From an uncultured Bacteroidales bacterium (GTDB lineage Bacteria; Bacteroidota; Bacteroidia; Bacteroidales; UBA932): 64,000 bases of DNA. Below are positions 8,715 to 16,548 of the stretch, in pieces (positions within the stretch are counted from its first letter, which is position 1; the number at the start of each line of letters is the position of its first letter). The DNA lies in contig CALVDR010000005.1 in assembly GCA_944326365.1 (NCBI GenBank), positions 1 through 64,000 on the forward strand, written 5' to 3'. A program made the position numbers and the translations under genes. The notes under the pieces were generated by a model. The model searched no databases. It was given only the letters and a program-made list of their open reading frames with translations, and was not told the DNA's origin.

Positions 8715-10040
8715 ATGTTACTCAGATTTACTCTGGAAAATATTGACTCTTTCAAGCACGCTACGGAATTCAATATGTTCCCATCGAGCAAGAGCCATAA
8801 TCACGAAACGCATAAAGTAATATGTGATTACGCTACAGTGTTGCGCTTAAGTGCTATATATGGAGCAAATGGTGCTGGAAAAAGCAATTTGCTGAGAGGA
8901 ATAAGATTGCTTAAAGCCTTGGTTTCAACGGGGACTCTGACAAATGTGAAATTTCCGGATGACCTCTCGTTCAAATTTGACAGGAAATGTCTGGAACAGC
9001 CATCAGAGATGGCTATAGAGTTTTTCCAGAATGGGAAAATTTTTTATTACCATATTGTATTTGACAAGACCAGGATATATCAGGAGGAACTGTATCTGAG
9101 TAAAAAAAACAAAGACATTGCTCTTTTTTCACGAAATGGGAAACTGACAATAAACGGCGAGTTTCTGGAAAAAGGCGTCAACGAGCAATTTAATGATGCG
9201 CTTGACAGACTGGTGCGTCATGATATGTTGTTTCTGTCGTTTATTGGGAAATATTATCCCGATGAGATACCGTCAGTAACAGATGCTTACAAATGGTTTA
9301 TTGATAGGCTTGAGGTTGTGCTGCCGATCTATTCCGCGCAGGCAATTCCTTTCTTGATAGACTCTGATCATGAATTCGCAAATATGGTCAATTCAATAAT
9401 GCCGGAATTCAATACGGGAATTTTAAGATTGAAGGCTAAAAAAGAGATTATAAATGAAGACAATATCCAATCAGACAGCCAATTGAGTTCCATCGTATCT
9501 AAAGCAAGACAGCACCCTGGGGAGCCTCAGGCAATGCTTTTTGAAAAATTCGGAATACCACGAAATATAGTCTTTGTAAACGGGCAAGTCTATTCCGTAA
9601 CACTTGTATCCATACATTCAGGTAATGATGGGAACGAAGTTGAAATGCCTATGGAACAGGAGTCTGACGGTACCCGCAGGATTATAGAATATATGCTCTT
9701 GCTTTATGACATAATTTATAAAGCCAAAGTCTATGTGGTCGATGAAATAGAACGAAGTGTCCATCCTATTCTGATTAAGGCGATTGTCCGCAAGCTCTCT
9801 CATGGCAACAATATGTCGGGGCAATTGATTTTTACCACTCACGAGTCAGCTTTGCTTGACCAGAGAATTTTCCGTCCGGATGAGATATGGTTTGCTCAAA
9901 AGGATTCGGAACAGGCTACTCAGCTATATACATTGAGCGACTTCAATATCCATAAGACCGCAAATATCGAAAACGGGTATCTCGGCGGACGCTATGGCGG
10001 GATTCCTTTTCTGTCCAATCTTGAAGATTTAAATTGGTGA
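8715..10040 (+). CDS. RloA/AbiLi-like AAA ATPase
   Basis: A 441-residue SMC/OLD-like ATPase of the AAA15 type. The Walker A motif YGANGAGKSN is at residues 49-58, the Walker B strand VYVVDEIERSVHP near residue 340, and a switch histidine TTHES near residue 375. The ESDGTRRIIEY segment before Walker B is the degenerate signature region. Four base pairs separate it from the rloB-like gene, so the two are co-translated. ATPase plus RloB pairs are known from restriction-linked loci and resemble the lactococcal AbiL pair; an antiphage role is inferred. No nuclease domain is fused to the ATPase itself. Confidence 0.82.
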   Translation: MLLRFTLENIDSFKHATEFNMFPSSKSHNHETHKVICDYATVLRLSAIYGANGAGKSNLLRGIRLLKALVSTGTLTNVKFPDDLSFKFDRKCLEQPSEMAIEFFQNGKIFYYHIVFDKTRIYQEELYLSKKNKDIALFSRNGKLTINGEFLEKGVNEQFNDALDRLVRHDMLFLSFIGKYYPDEIPSVTDAYKWFIDRLEVVLPIYSAQAIPFLIDSDHEFANMVNSIMPEFNTGILRLKAKKEIINEDNIQSDSQLSSIVSKARQHPGEPQAMLFEKFGIPRNIVFVNGQVYSVTLVSIHSGNDGNEVEMPMEQESDGTRRIIEYMLLLYDIIYKAKVYVVDEIERSVHPILIKAIVRKLSHGNNMSGQLIFTTHESALLDQRIFRPDEIWFAQKDSEQATQLYTLSDFNIHKTANIENGYLGGRYGGIPFLSNLEDLNW

Positions 10041-10044
10041 GAAT

Positions 10045-10740
10045 ATGATTGCCAGGCGAAAGGATTACAGCAAGAAAGAGCCGTCACGGGGCTCACATAA
10101 AATATACATAGTCTGTGAAGGAACCGGAACAGAACCCGGTTACTTCAGGTTTTTCGATGGCTTGTCATCTAATTTACAGATTATCACAATACCACCGGAA
10201 AACGGGACGGATCCAGTCAAACTTATGGAACTGGCTCAAATGGTCTTCTTTGGGGATAACCGAAGATATGCTGTTGATTATCTTCAGAATGACCGTGTCT
10301 GGTTTATCATAGATACCGATTCGTGGGAAAAAGAAGGTAAAATTGAACCTTTAAGAAAGTTCTGTGATGAACTCAACTCCGGGATAAGCATACAGTTCGA
10401 TGAGGTCAAATCCTATCCTGCATGGAATGTTGCACAAAGCAATCCTTCTTTTGAGATCTGGCTATATTACCATTTTTATTCAGAGAAGCCGACTGATGCA
10501 GATGTAGAAAAGAGCATTACATTCAAAGAGTTCGTGCACGCATCGATCCATGGGGGTTTTGATTTCAATACAGACCAATCCCGCTTGTCAGATGCAATAA
10601 CTAATGCAGAAAGTAATTTTTCTGTAAACACTATTTCTAATTCGCCTGAATTGTACTCTACAGAGATGCATATTCTGGGCAAGGAAATATATTCTTTTGT
10701 GAAAAATGATTTGGCCAAACTGAAAAACAAGCTAAGATAA
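10045..10740 (+). CDS. RloB-family protein
   Basis: A 231-residue partner of the upstream ATPase. RloB hallmarks are visible: IYIVCEGTGTEPGYFRFF near residues 19-36, VWFIIDTDSWEKEG near residue 90, and SNPSFEIWLYYHFY near residue 133. The arrangement of the acidic residues (CEG, then DTD) is reminiscent of a Toprim-like metal site, so it may be the nuclease effector gated by the ATPase. It is the last gene of its operon and faces the convergent abiH. Family call is good; biochemical role is inference. Confidence 0.82.
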   Translation: MIARRKDYSKKEPSRGSHKIYIVCEGTGTEPGYFRFFDGLSSNLQIITIPPENGTDPVKLMELAQMVFFGDNRRYAVDYLQNDRVWFIIDTDSWEKEGKIEPLRKFCDELNSGISIQFDEVKSYPAWNVAQSNPSFEIWLYYHFYSEKPTDADVEKSITFKEFVHASIHGGFDFNTDQSRLSDAITNAESNFSVNTISNSPELYSTEMHILGKEIYSFVKNDLAKLKNKLR

Positions 10741-10794
10741 TAATCAGTCTGATCTACATTATTGCGCGAGATATGCTGAATTTTTTCTAAAACC

Positions 10795-10836
10795 GATAGT
10801 GTAAACTAATCTTGACACAGGTCAGTTTGCACTATC
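10795..10836. terminator. Bidirectional terminator between rloB and abiH
   Basis: GATAGTGTAAACT (10795-10807) and AGTTTGCACTATC (10824-10836) form a 13-bp stem with one G-T pair. T-rich DNA lies upstream and downstream, suited to ending both convergent transcripts. Confidence 0.6.
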
Positions 10837-10844
10837 ATTTATCC

Positions 10845-11696
10845 TTATAATTTGAACATCTTAATGAGATGATTCGGAATGCATAGTTTTTCATGAAGTT
10901 TCGTTTTGAACTTCATCTGGTCATCGTTTTCATAATATGAAACAGTCCATGGTATAGAAAGTGTATTTTTTCTTACCTCTATCAAATAAGGCATATCTAT
11001 ATCATTGAGCGAATGTCCATAAACATATACTTTGTTAATTTTGCTTTTAGCCAATAAAGAAAAGAAAGCATTATTTTTTTTAATAATACTTTTAACATCT
11101 TTCCGTGTAATACTGAATAAATGACGTAGCGAATCATCTATCTCATCTATAGCAATCCATGCTTCGTCTTTGTAGTCTTTGAAAAATGTTTTATCGTGTC
11201 CTACAATAGGAGAAGCATATTTTCTGCAATTATGAATGTGGCATATGTGGTTTTCTGGAATTCCATACACATCCTCCAATGTTTCTGTGTAATTAAACGT
11301 TAGGTACAGAGCGTTTTTATCCATATGTAAGAACGGCTTTGTTGATGAAATATCTATTTGTTGGACCCATTCTGAAAAGCATTCTTCATAAACAGACTTT
11401 AGACTATCACAAGCGTTGCTTACAACATCTGACATATAAATACTTTGATGACCTATTTCATCAGGATTATTACTTCTTGCTTCCGCTTCTACGTTTCGGA
11501 CAATATCGTTTATATCTATACTCCCTAAAGCGGTCTCAAAATCAGTCCATAAAGAAACGTCGGTATCTTCATACAGTATCTCAGACTGCACTTTTAGGCT
11601 ATAATAATTTTCTTCCAAGAATCTTCCAAAATCACTATAACTGCTTCTGATATCGTGAGCCAGATCAAAGCCATTTCCAATAATATACAACTTCAT
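10845..11696 (-). CDS. AbiH-family abortive infection protein
   Basis: A 283-residue protein of the AbiH family. The first strand and glycine loop read KLYIIGNGFDLAH (residues 2-14), then a Ser-Tyr-SDF motif typical of the family. LTFNYTETLEDVYG and HIHNCR lie mid-protein, and VYGHSLNDIDMPYL near residue 225, a pattern related to SIR2/Rossmann-type nucleotide-binding folds. AbiH from Lactococcus gives phage resistance as a single gene; this is established for the family, not for this copy. It is monocistronic and convergent to the RloAB-like pair, forming a small defence cluster on the element. Confidence 0.82.
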   Translation of the reverse strand: MKLYIIGNGFDLAHDIRSSYSDFGRFLEENYYSLKVQSEILYEDTDVSLWTDFETALGSIDINDIVRNVEAEARSNNPDEIGHQSIYMSDVVSNACDSLKSVYEECFSEWVQQIDISSTKPFLHMDKNALYLTFNYTETLEDVYGIPENHICHIHNCRKYASPIVGHDKTFFKDYKDEAWIAIDEIDDSLRHLFSITRKDVKSIIKKNNAFFSLLAKSKINKVYVYGHSLNDIDMPYLIEVRKNTLSIPWTVSYYENDDQMKFKTKLHEKLCIPNHLIKMFKL

Positions 11697-12220
11697 TTTT
11701 TCAATTTAATTGAGATTAAGTAGTATTTAAACAGCCAATATAAATGAAAATTTCTTCTTGATAAACATTTATGATACGGCAAAAACAGTTACAAGGCGTA
11801 AATATAATTAGAGCAAAATAATTCCAATTAAATCTATTGTAGTTTCATATAATCTTGCCATCTTTGTATAAAGTTCTTTGGAAGCAAAACTATAGTAAAC
11901 TGACGATGAATGTCAGATGCTAAAGTGATACTATAGAAAACTGAAAGGGATTGAACCTTTGCCCCTAAATGGAACAGTTTGTAAATCAGTTTGTCAAAAT
12001 TAATCCATATTGACAATCAGTGATTTGACCAATGTGTATTGCTCCCTGAGGGAGCACAACTTTAAAAGGCTGATTCGGTGGATGATACTGAGTCAGCCTT
12101 TATTCGTATCGGGAAATCGCCGACTTTGGTAATGTGCGCATCAACGGAATAGACACTGCTTGCATTTCATGGTGTGTCATAGCTGCGATATAACTTATTC
12201 TGCTGAAGCTGTGATGAGGT
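11697..12220. other. Non-coding stretch with a tRNA-like T-arm fragment
   Basis: No convincing gene. On the minus strand 11944-11960 reads AAAGG-TTCAATC-CCTTT, a perfect T-arm with consensus loop, but no anticodon arm or acceptor stem pairs around it. It may be the remnant of a tRNA gene at an element boundary, or chance. Also present are a small hairpin GCTCCC/GGGAGC (12041-12055) and a terminator-like stem at 12065-12101. GC content and gene style change near here. Confidence 0.35.
12065..12101. terminator. Terminator-like hairpin
   Basis: AAAGGCTGATTC and GAGTCAGCCTTT form a 12-bp stem with a short loop flanked by A- and T-rich sequence. It could end transcription arriving from either side of the junction. 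Confidence 0.4.
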
Positions 12221-12439
12221 ATGACAAAAGAGACATTTATGATAGAGGAGATATCCAAGGAAATCATCGGTCTCCTTATGTCGGAACGAGGTCTGTCTAT
12301 GGAAGATGCCTTGCGGACTCTTTATACGTCGGACACATATTCCAAACTTATCGACTTGTCTACCGGATTATATTCCCAGAGTACTGCGTATGTTTACGAA
12401 TACCTGGATAAAGAGTTATCGACCGGGAAAATGTCGTAG
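12221..12439 (+). CDS. Small uncharacterised protein
   Basis: A 72-residue acidic protein rich in helix-forming residues, containing ISKEIIGLLMSERGLSMEDA and a C-terminal TGLYSQSTAYVYEYL. The style resembles small conserved Bacteroidales proteins that occur beside other small genes of unknown function, but I cannot name a family. Sequence just upstream can be read as fragments of a further coding region in other frames, so this may be the surviving member of a decayed small-gene cluster. Confidence 0.5.
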   Translation: MTKETFMIEEISKEIIGLLMSERGLSMEDALRTLYTSDTYSKLIDLSTGLYSQSTAYVYEYLDKELSTGKMS

Positions 12440-12516
12440 TCCTCAGAAACTTGAAAACAGTCATAGAAATCAGGATGTCATATAGAGCTGAAAAAGGAAA
12501 TTAATGTTGGCAATAT

Positions 12517-13010
12517 ATGGCATTGGCAAGGCTGATGATAGCATGTGCCGTGGGATGGGCGGCTGTCGCGTGTTCCGGAAATACTTTTCTTTCATCTCCT
12601 GATGGAAATATAACGGTGGAGCATGCTCTCTCTGAAGAGGGGGTATCGGTGCTTCGTGTATCGGTGCATGGAGATGAATTGATGGAAATTTCTGCTGTTG
12701 GGTTGGTGGCTGAGGAAACCGTTTTGTGTTCCGGCTTTGAGGTAAAGTGCGTTGACAGGGAGAGAGTGAATACAACTTGGACTCAGCCGTGGAAAGTGAC
12801 AGCCAGAACAGGCCCATATCTGTTACATCCGGAGACCATCTACGAATGCACCGGTGACGTGCCTAATGTCTGCTTTCCGTGCGCGGCTCTTCGTGATCCA
12901 GCCACCGGACGTATTGCAGTCTACTACGGGTGTGCCGATACGGTAGTAGGCCTGCTTTCGGCTATATACCTGAAATCATTGACTTCACAGTGCATCACAG
13001 CATGTTGTAA
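12517..13010 (+). pseudogene. Chimeric GH97 / GH130 remnant
   Basis: Two unrelated glycosidase fragments are joined in one reading frame. The first roughly 95 residues match the N-terminal region of GH97 alpha-glucosidases: lipoprotein-type leader ending in VACSG, then [27 protein letters not shown] and TTWTQPW. The rest matches the C terminus of GH130 mannoside phosphorylases: [39 protein letters not shown]. After VVGL one G is missing; restoring it gives [11 protein letters not shown] and a natural TAA stop at 13008-13010. As written, the frame runs on into the downstream palindrome. Neither fragment could be catalytic. A deletion between two neighbouring glycoside hydrolase genes explains it best. 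Confidence 0.75.
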
Positions 13011-13039
13011 CGCTATTGTGTCATCCCGAGCGTCTCACC

Positions 13040-13134
13040 TGTCATCCCGAGTGGAGTCGAGGGATCTGCCAATGATTCCGACTGGAAGACAGATCTCTCC
13101 ACTTCGGTTCTTGGAACCTCCGGTCGAGATGACA
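13040..13134. repeat. Intergenic palindromic repeat (TGTCATCCCGA type)
   Basis: A long imperfect hairpin begins TGTCATCCCGAGTGGAGTCG and ends GGTCGAGATGACA, with GGATCTG pairing CAGATCTC inside. A second TGTCATCCCGAG sits at 13019-13030, so part of the end is duplicated. This type of palindrome recurs in many bacterial genomes and is non-coding. Confidence 0.6.
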
Positions 13135-13154
13135 CGAAAAGAAAAGAATATTCA

Positions 13155-13256
13155 ATGAAAAGAACACTTTTAGAAGGAGTTGTGACCGGCATTCTGCTTA
13201 CCTTGTTTGTCCCGTCAGCCTTGTATGCCGTTGCTTCCGCCAATCCGGTGTCTTAG
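13155..13256 (+). pseudogene. Orphan signal-peptide fragment
   Basis: A 33-codon ORF starts [20 protein letters not shown] and ends with a TAG at 13254. It is a complete-looking signal peptide (basic start, hydrophobic core, ALYAVASA cleavage region) with no mature protein. Its end overlaps the end of the convergent fimbrillin-like gene. It is best read as the 5-prime stump of a lost secreted-protein gene, consistent with the glycosidase ruins next to it. Confidence 0.45.
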
Positions 13257-14248
13257 TGCGGATAAAGCGGATTCCCGGTCTCGTCGACATCGACCCAGTC
13301 ACTCACGCCGACCTGAGGGAATGTGACATCGTCACCATTGATGACAGCACGGAATCTGTACGAATTTCCGGCGGCAAGTTCGCCGTCAGGAACCGGTACG
13401 TCCACTTCGTATTTCTTGACGTCCGGTTCTCCGTTCAGCATCAGGTTCAGGGTGAGCTTCATCGGCTGGTCTGTTTTCAGCGGAAGCATGGTGTACTGGA
13501 GTTTCAGTCCGTTTATGCCCATTGTCGCGGGAGCGGTATCATATTCCGTAGCCGGAGGTATCACTCCGGTGGAAAGGTCCATTTGCGCTCCTGGTTTCGG
13601 GACGGTGATAGTCGCCGAGGCTATACTCTGGACATATACTCCGTCTCCGTAAGTGTCGATTTCTATCGATACCTGAGTCGCGGAATGGTTCAGCACTATC
13701 GGGACCGTGACCTGCGAGCCGGCTACGTCATAATTGTCTTCGTTCCACCACAGATAATCGACTCCGTTTTTCAGCGCAGGGGAGATCCCGTTCGAGAAGA
13801 CAGGCGGGAAGTCGGTCGTGTTGGTGGATATGGCATAAAAGTCGAAAATGCCGTTGGTCAGCAGCATTTTGTATCCGCTGTCGCCGGTGAGGGTCCCTGT
13901 CTGTTTGGCGGTATAGGAACCTCTGGCTACTGCAGATGTGAAGGTGGCATCGTCAGTGGATCCGTGAAACGCGTATATCATTACCCGCGTTCCTGTGCCG
14001 ATGGGAGACATGGACCTGGTCGCGAGATTCAGGCTTTCTACGGAGGCGTGGAATCCGACCAGATTGTTTCCGAGTCCGCTGTCATCCTGCCCGTCCTGGT
14101 CATCCTGTCCGCCTGACGGGTTTCCGTTGTCCTGATGACATTCGGAGTATTGTATTATTTCAACTATGAGGGTATCCCTGCATCCGGAAACGGAAAGGAT
14201 ACATGCCGCCGTCATGACGGCCAGTATCAAAGCGTTGCTTTTTTTCAT
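13253..14248 (-). CDS. Fimbrillin-like (Mfa-like) lipoprotein
   Basis: A 331-residue lipoprotein with leader MKKSNALILAVMTAACILSV and lipobox SGC. A short Asp/Gly-rich linker (GGQDDQDGQDDSG) leads to a fimbrillin-type domain: FHASVESLNLATRSMSPIGTGTRVMIYAF, with a central LWWNEDN and a C-terminal strand-rich half ending in SDWVDVDETGNP. This is the common architecture of Bacteroidales type V pilus subunits or related surface lipoproteins. It stands alone, without Mfa2-5 type partners, and shares a divergent promoter region with the pectinesterase. A -7-like TATATTTA lies at about 14296-14303 on the minus strand. Confidence 0.75.
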   Translation of the reverse strand: MKKSNALILAVMTAACILSVSGCRDTLIVEIIQYSECHQDNGNPSGGQDDQDGQDDSGLGNNLVGFHASVESLNLATRSMSPIGTGTRVMIYAFHGSTDDATFTSAVARGSYTAKQTGTLTGDSGYKMLLTNGIFDFYAISTNTTDFPPVFSNGISPALKNGVDYLWWNEDNYDVAGSQVTVPIVLNHSATQVSIEIDTYGDGVYVQSIASATITVPKPGAQMDLSTGVIPPATEYDTAPATMGINGLKLQYTMLPLKTDQPMKLTLNLMLNGEPDVKKYEVDVPVPDGELAAGNSYRFRAVINGDDVTFPQVGVSDWVDVDETGNPLYPH

Positions 14249-14376
14249 GGTATCTGTGTTATGGTCTGACTTTGCATATGTGACGCTGCAACGGTAAATA
14301 TAGCGAAAAACGGCAGGTAAAACAAATTATTGCGGTTTTTTGAAGATTTGTCCATGCCGGCATCCCGGGTTTGCGG

Positions 14377-14384
14377 TATTTTTG
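14377..14384 (+). promoter_or_regulatory. -7 box of the pectinesterase gene
   Basis: TATTTTTG fits TAnnTTTG and lies 21 bp before the ATG at 14406. Confidence 0.4.
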
Positions 14385-14405
14385 CAGCATGATTTTACTG
14401 ACCGC

Positions 14406-15977
14406 ATGATTATGGAAATTCATAGGAAACGGCTTATGCCGGCCGCTGCCGTCATTCTGGCACTTATAGCTTGTGACAAAACCAGTGGAAATGAAAATGC
14501 CGCCGTACCGGATTCCGGGGCAGAACCTCCTGTGATGGAAAGGCCGTCGGACCTTGTGACCGAAGTATACACTGCCTATCCTTCCGGTGTCAATGCCTGT
14601 GTGGATTCATATCTTACTCTGGAGTTCAAGTCAGTGCCGCGGCTTGGCAGATCCGGAAGTATCCGGATTCTGGATCAAAGCGGTGCTGTGGCTGACGTCA
14701 TAAAAATGGAGGACATCGCGGCATCCCATGACGCGAGGCCACAGCTGACGGGGACTTCGCTTTTCACTACAGCCATGGATGCCATAGGATCTCCGGCTGC
14801 AGGAAGATACCGTATAGTCTACTATGATCCGGTGAAGGTGGAAGGGAATACCGTGACGGTCAGGCTTCATTCGGACAGGCTCGGTTTCGGTCAGACATAC
14901 AGTGTGGAGATCGGGGAAGGCGTCATAGAGGCTGACGGATTTTCAGGAATAGGGGCAGGGAAGTGGACATTTACAGTGATGCCGCAGCCGGAGAAAGATA
15001 CCGAAGTCACCGTAGGAAGCAGGGACTGCGATTTCATGACTGTCCAGGGGGCCGTGAATTTCGCCAACAGTTGCGGTCAAAGTCACGAGATGGTCATTTC
15101 TGTCTCTCCCGGCGTATATGAAGAACAGCTTTATATCCGGAGCAAGAACCATCTGACGATCCGCGGAGCCGGAAAGGAGTCTACGGTCATAAGGTTCGAC
15201 AACTGCAACGCTTATACGGACGGAGTGGGAAGCGGCGTCACTTCAGTTCCGGAACTCGGGGAGGCTGTGGGCAAGGCAGGCGGCCGGTCAGTGGTCCTGG
15301 TGGAAAACTGTGACATGCTCAGGTTCGAAAACATATCTCTGGAAAATACCCACGGACACGGAAGTCAGGCGGAGACTGTTTATTTCAACAGCAATGACGG
15401 CCGCCTGATAGCGGTGAACTGCAATTTCATCGGCGAGCAGGATACCGTGGAACTGAAAGGATGGTGTCTGTTCAGGGACTGTTCACTGACTGGTGATGTG
15501 GATTTCATATGGGGATATGCCCGGACTGCCTTGTTCGAGTCCTGTGAAATCCGTTCCTGTGAGAATGCGAACGGCGGCTATATCGTCCAGGCAAGGTGTG
15601 AAAGCGGTGACCGGGGTTTCGTTTTTCTGGACTGTGACATTACCGCGGAAAGCGGAGTGGCCGACGGTTCGGTATATCTCGCCCGGTCAGGAGGGGACGG
15701 CAGCTGTTTTGACAATGTGACGTATATCGGCTGCAGAATGGGAGACCACATAGCTGATGCCGGCTGGTATTCTTCTCCTGCTCCGAATCCTTCTGCGCCG
15801 TCAGGAGAGAATGGATGGAAAGAATACTTGAGCAGGAATATGTCAGGGATGTTTCTGGATGTATCTTCGAGATATTCGGGAAGCAGGCAGATTTCCGCAC
15901 AGGAATATGAGAGCCTTTATAAGGATGCTGCCGCAATATTTTCGGATTGTCCTGAGGGAACGGACTGGGTCCTGTGA
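14406..15977 (+). CDS. Pectinesterase-family lipoprotein (CE8)
   Basis: A 523-residue secreted carbohydrate esterase. The leader ends in a lipobox (LALIACDKT), so it should be anchored in the membrane facing outward. Residues about 45-175 form an Ig-like SbsA-type domain (YLTLEFKSVP, ADGFSGIGAGKWTFTV). The catalytic right-handed beta-helix follows with CE8 motifs: ETVYFNSNDGRLIAVNC, FIGEQDTVE, TGDVDFIWGYART (catalytic Asp) and GYIVQARCES (Arg). It would demethylate pectin. It is a single gene with no PUL partners. Starts at 14406 or 14412 are equally possible. Confidence 0.85.
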   Translation: MIMEIHRKRLMPAAAVILALIACDKTSGNENAAVPDSGAEPPVMERPSDLVTEVYTAYPSGVNACVDSYLTLEFKSVPRLGRSGSIRILDQSGAVADVIKMEDIAASHDARPQLTGTSLFTTAMDAIGSPAAGRYRIVYYDPVKVEGNTVTVRLHSDRLGFGQTYSVEIGEGVIEADGFSGIGAGKWTFTVMPQPEKDTEVTVGSRDCDFMTVQGAVNFANSCGQSHEMVISVSPGVYEEQLYIRSKNHLTIRGAGKESTVIRFDNCNAYTDGVGSGVTSVPELGEAVGKAGGRSVVLVENCDMLRFENISLENTHGHGSQAETVYFNSNDGRLIAVNCNFIGEQDTVELKGWCLFRDCSLTGDVDFIWGYARTALFESCEIRSCENANGGYIVQARCESGDRGFVFLDCDITAESGVADGSVYLARSGGDGSCFDNVTYIGCRMGDHIADAGWYSSPAPNPSAPSGENGWKEYLSRNMSGMFLDVSSRYSGSRQISAQEYESLYKDAAAIFSDCPEGTDWVL

Positions 15978-15980
15978 CCA

Positions 15981-16010
15981 TTTCTGAAAATTTCTGAAAA
16001 TTTCTGAAAA
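15981..16010. repeat. Three tandem copies of TTTCTGAAAA
   Basis: A 10-bp unit repeated exactly three times right after the pectinesterase stop and 15 bp before the -33 box of the tRNA promoter. Each unit is a small TTTC/GAAA palindrome. It could be simple slippage or a regulator site. Confidence 0.6.
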
Positions 16011-16024
16011 ATATGTGAAAAAAA

Positions 16025-16055
16025 TTTGCAGGATAATTTTTCTTGCGTATCTTTG
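16025..16055 (+). promoter_or_regulatory. Strong Bacteroidetes promoter for the tRNA-Val transcript
   Basis: TTTG (16025-16028), exactly 19 bp, then TATCTTTG (16048-16055): a full consensus match. Transcription would begin about 16062, giving a leader of roughly 230 nt before the tRNA. No ORF in the leader has coding character. It contains two near-copies of GAAGTTTGTTTT (about 16100 and 16174) and GTTTTGAG/CTCAAAAC inverted repeats. Confidence 0.7.
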
Positions 16056-16294
16056 CAATCCCAAAACGAAACAGGGGACAGTTCTTTAAAAGAGAAGTAC
16101 GAAGTTTGTTTTGAGATGAGAACAAGGAAGACGAACGCCGACCGACGCAGTTTTCACTCAAAACAAAATAGTTTTGAAGTTTGTTTTTGTTCAGGACAAG
16201 GCGGGCAAGCGAAGAGGAAGGGAGTTACCTTCCGGTAATGACCGACCGATGATGCGCAGTCCAACGCAGTACTGGACAAAAAGAAACGAAAAAC

Positions 16295-16372
16295 GGGAGC
16301 TTAGCTCAGTTGGTTCAGAGCGTCTGCCTTACAAGCAGAGGGTCGGGGGTTCGACTCCCTCAGCTCCCACCA
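16295..16372 (+). tRNA. tRNA-Val (anticodon UAC)
   Basis: All arms pair: acceptor GGGAGCT with AGCTCCC, D arm GCTC/GAGC, anticodon arm TCTGC-CTTACAA-GCAGA, T arm with loop TTCGACT, discriminator A and an encoded CCA end at 16370-16372. The anticodon is TAC. A strong terminator follows 21 bp later, so it is a single-tRNA transcript with a long 5-prime leader. Confidence 0.97.
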
Positions 16373-16393
16373 CCCGAAAGGGAAAATCAAAGC

Positions 16394-16428
16394 AAAATCC
16401 TGAAGTCCTGCGACTTCGGGATTTTTTG
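16394..16428 (+). terminator. Rho-independent terminator of the tRNA-Val transcript
   Basis: AAAATCCTGAAGTC pairs with GACTTCGGGATTTT around a 4-nt loop and runs into a T-tract: a textbook intrinsic terminator. Confidence 0.85.
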
Positions 16429-16548
16429 TTTATTGAACTTTTCATCAAGCACAAAAACGCATCAACGGAAAATTCAGACGTCTTGTTTTCATGTCAGTTT
16501 GACGAAAAAAATTAACTTTGCAGTTCTATCCGATAAAAATATTTTGAA

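Noticed and set aside
11944..11960. Calling a full tRNA gene around the T-arm fragment
   Set aside because: No anticodon stem, D arm or acceptor stem pairs in the flanking sequence on either strand.
11834..12016. A 60-codon minus-strand ORF near the element boundary
   Set aside because: It has no family-like pattern, no promoter or ribosome site, and overlaps the tRNA-like T-arm fragment.
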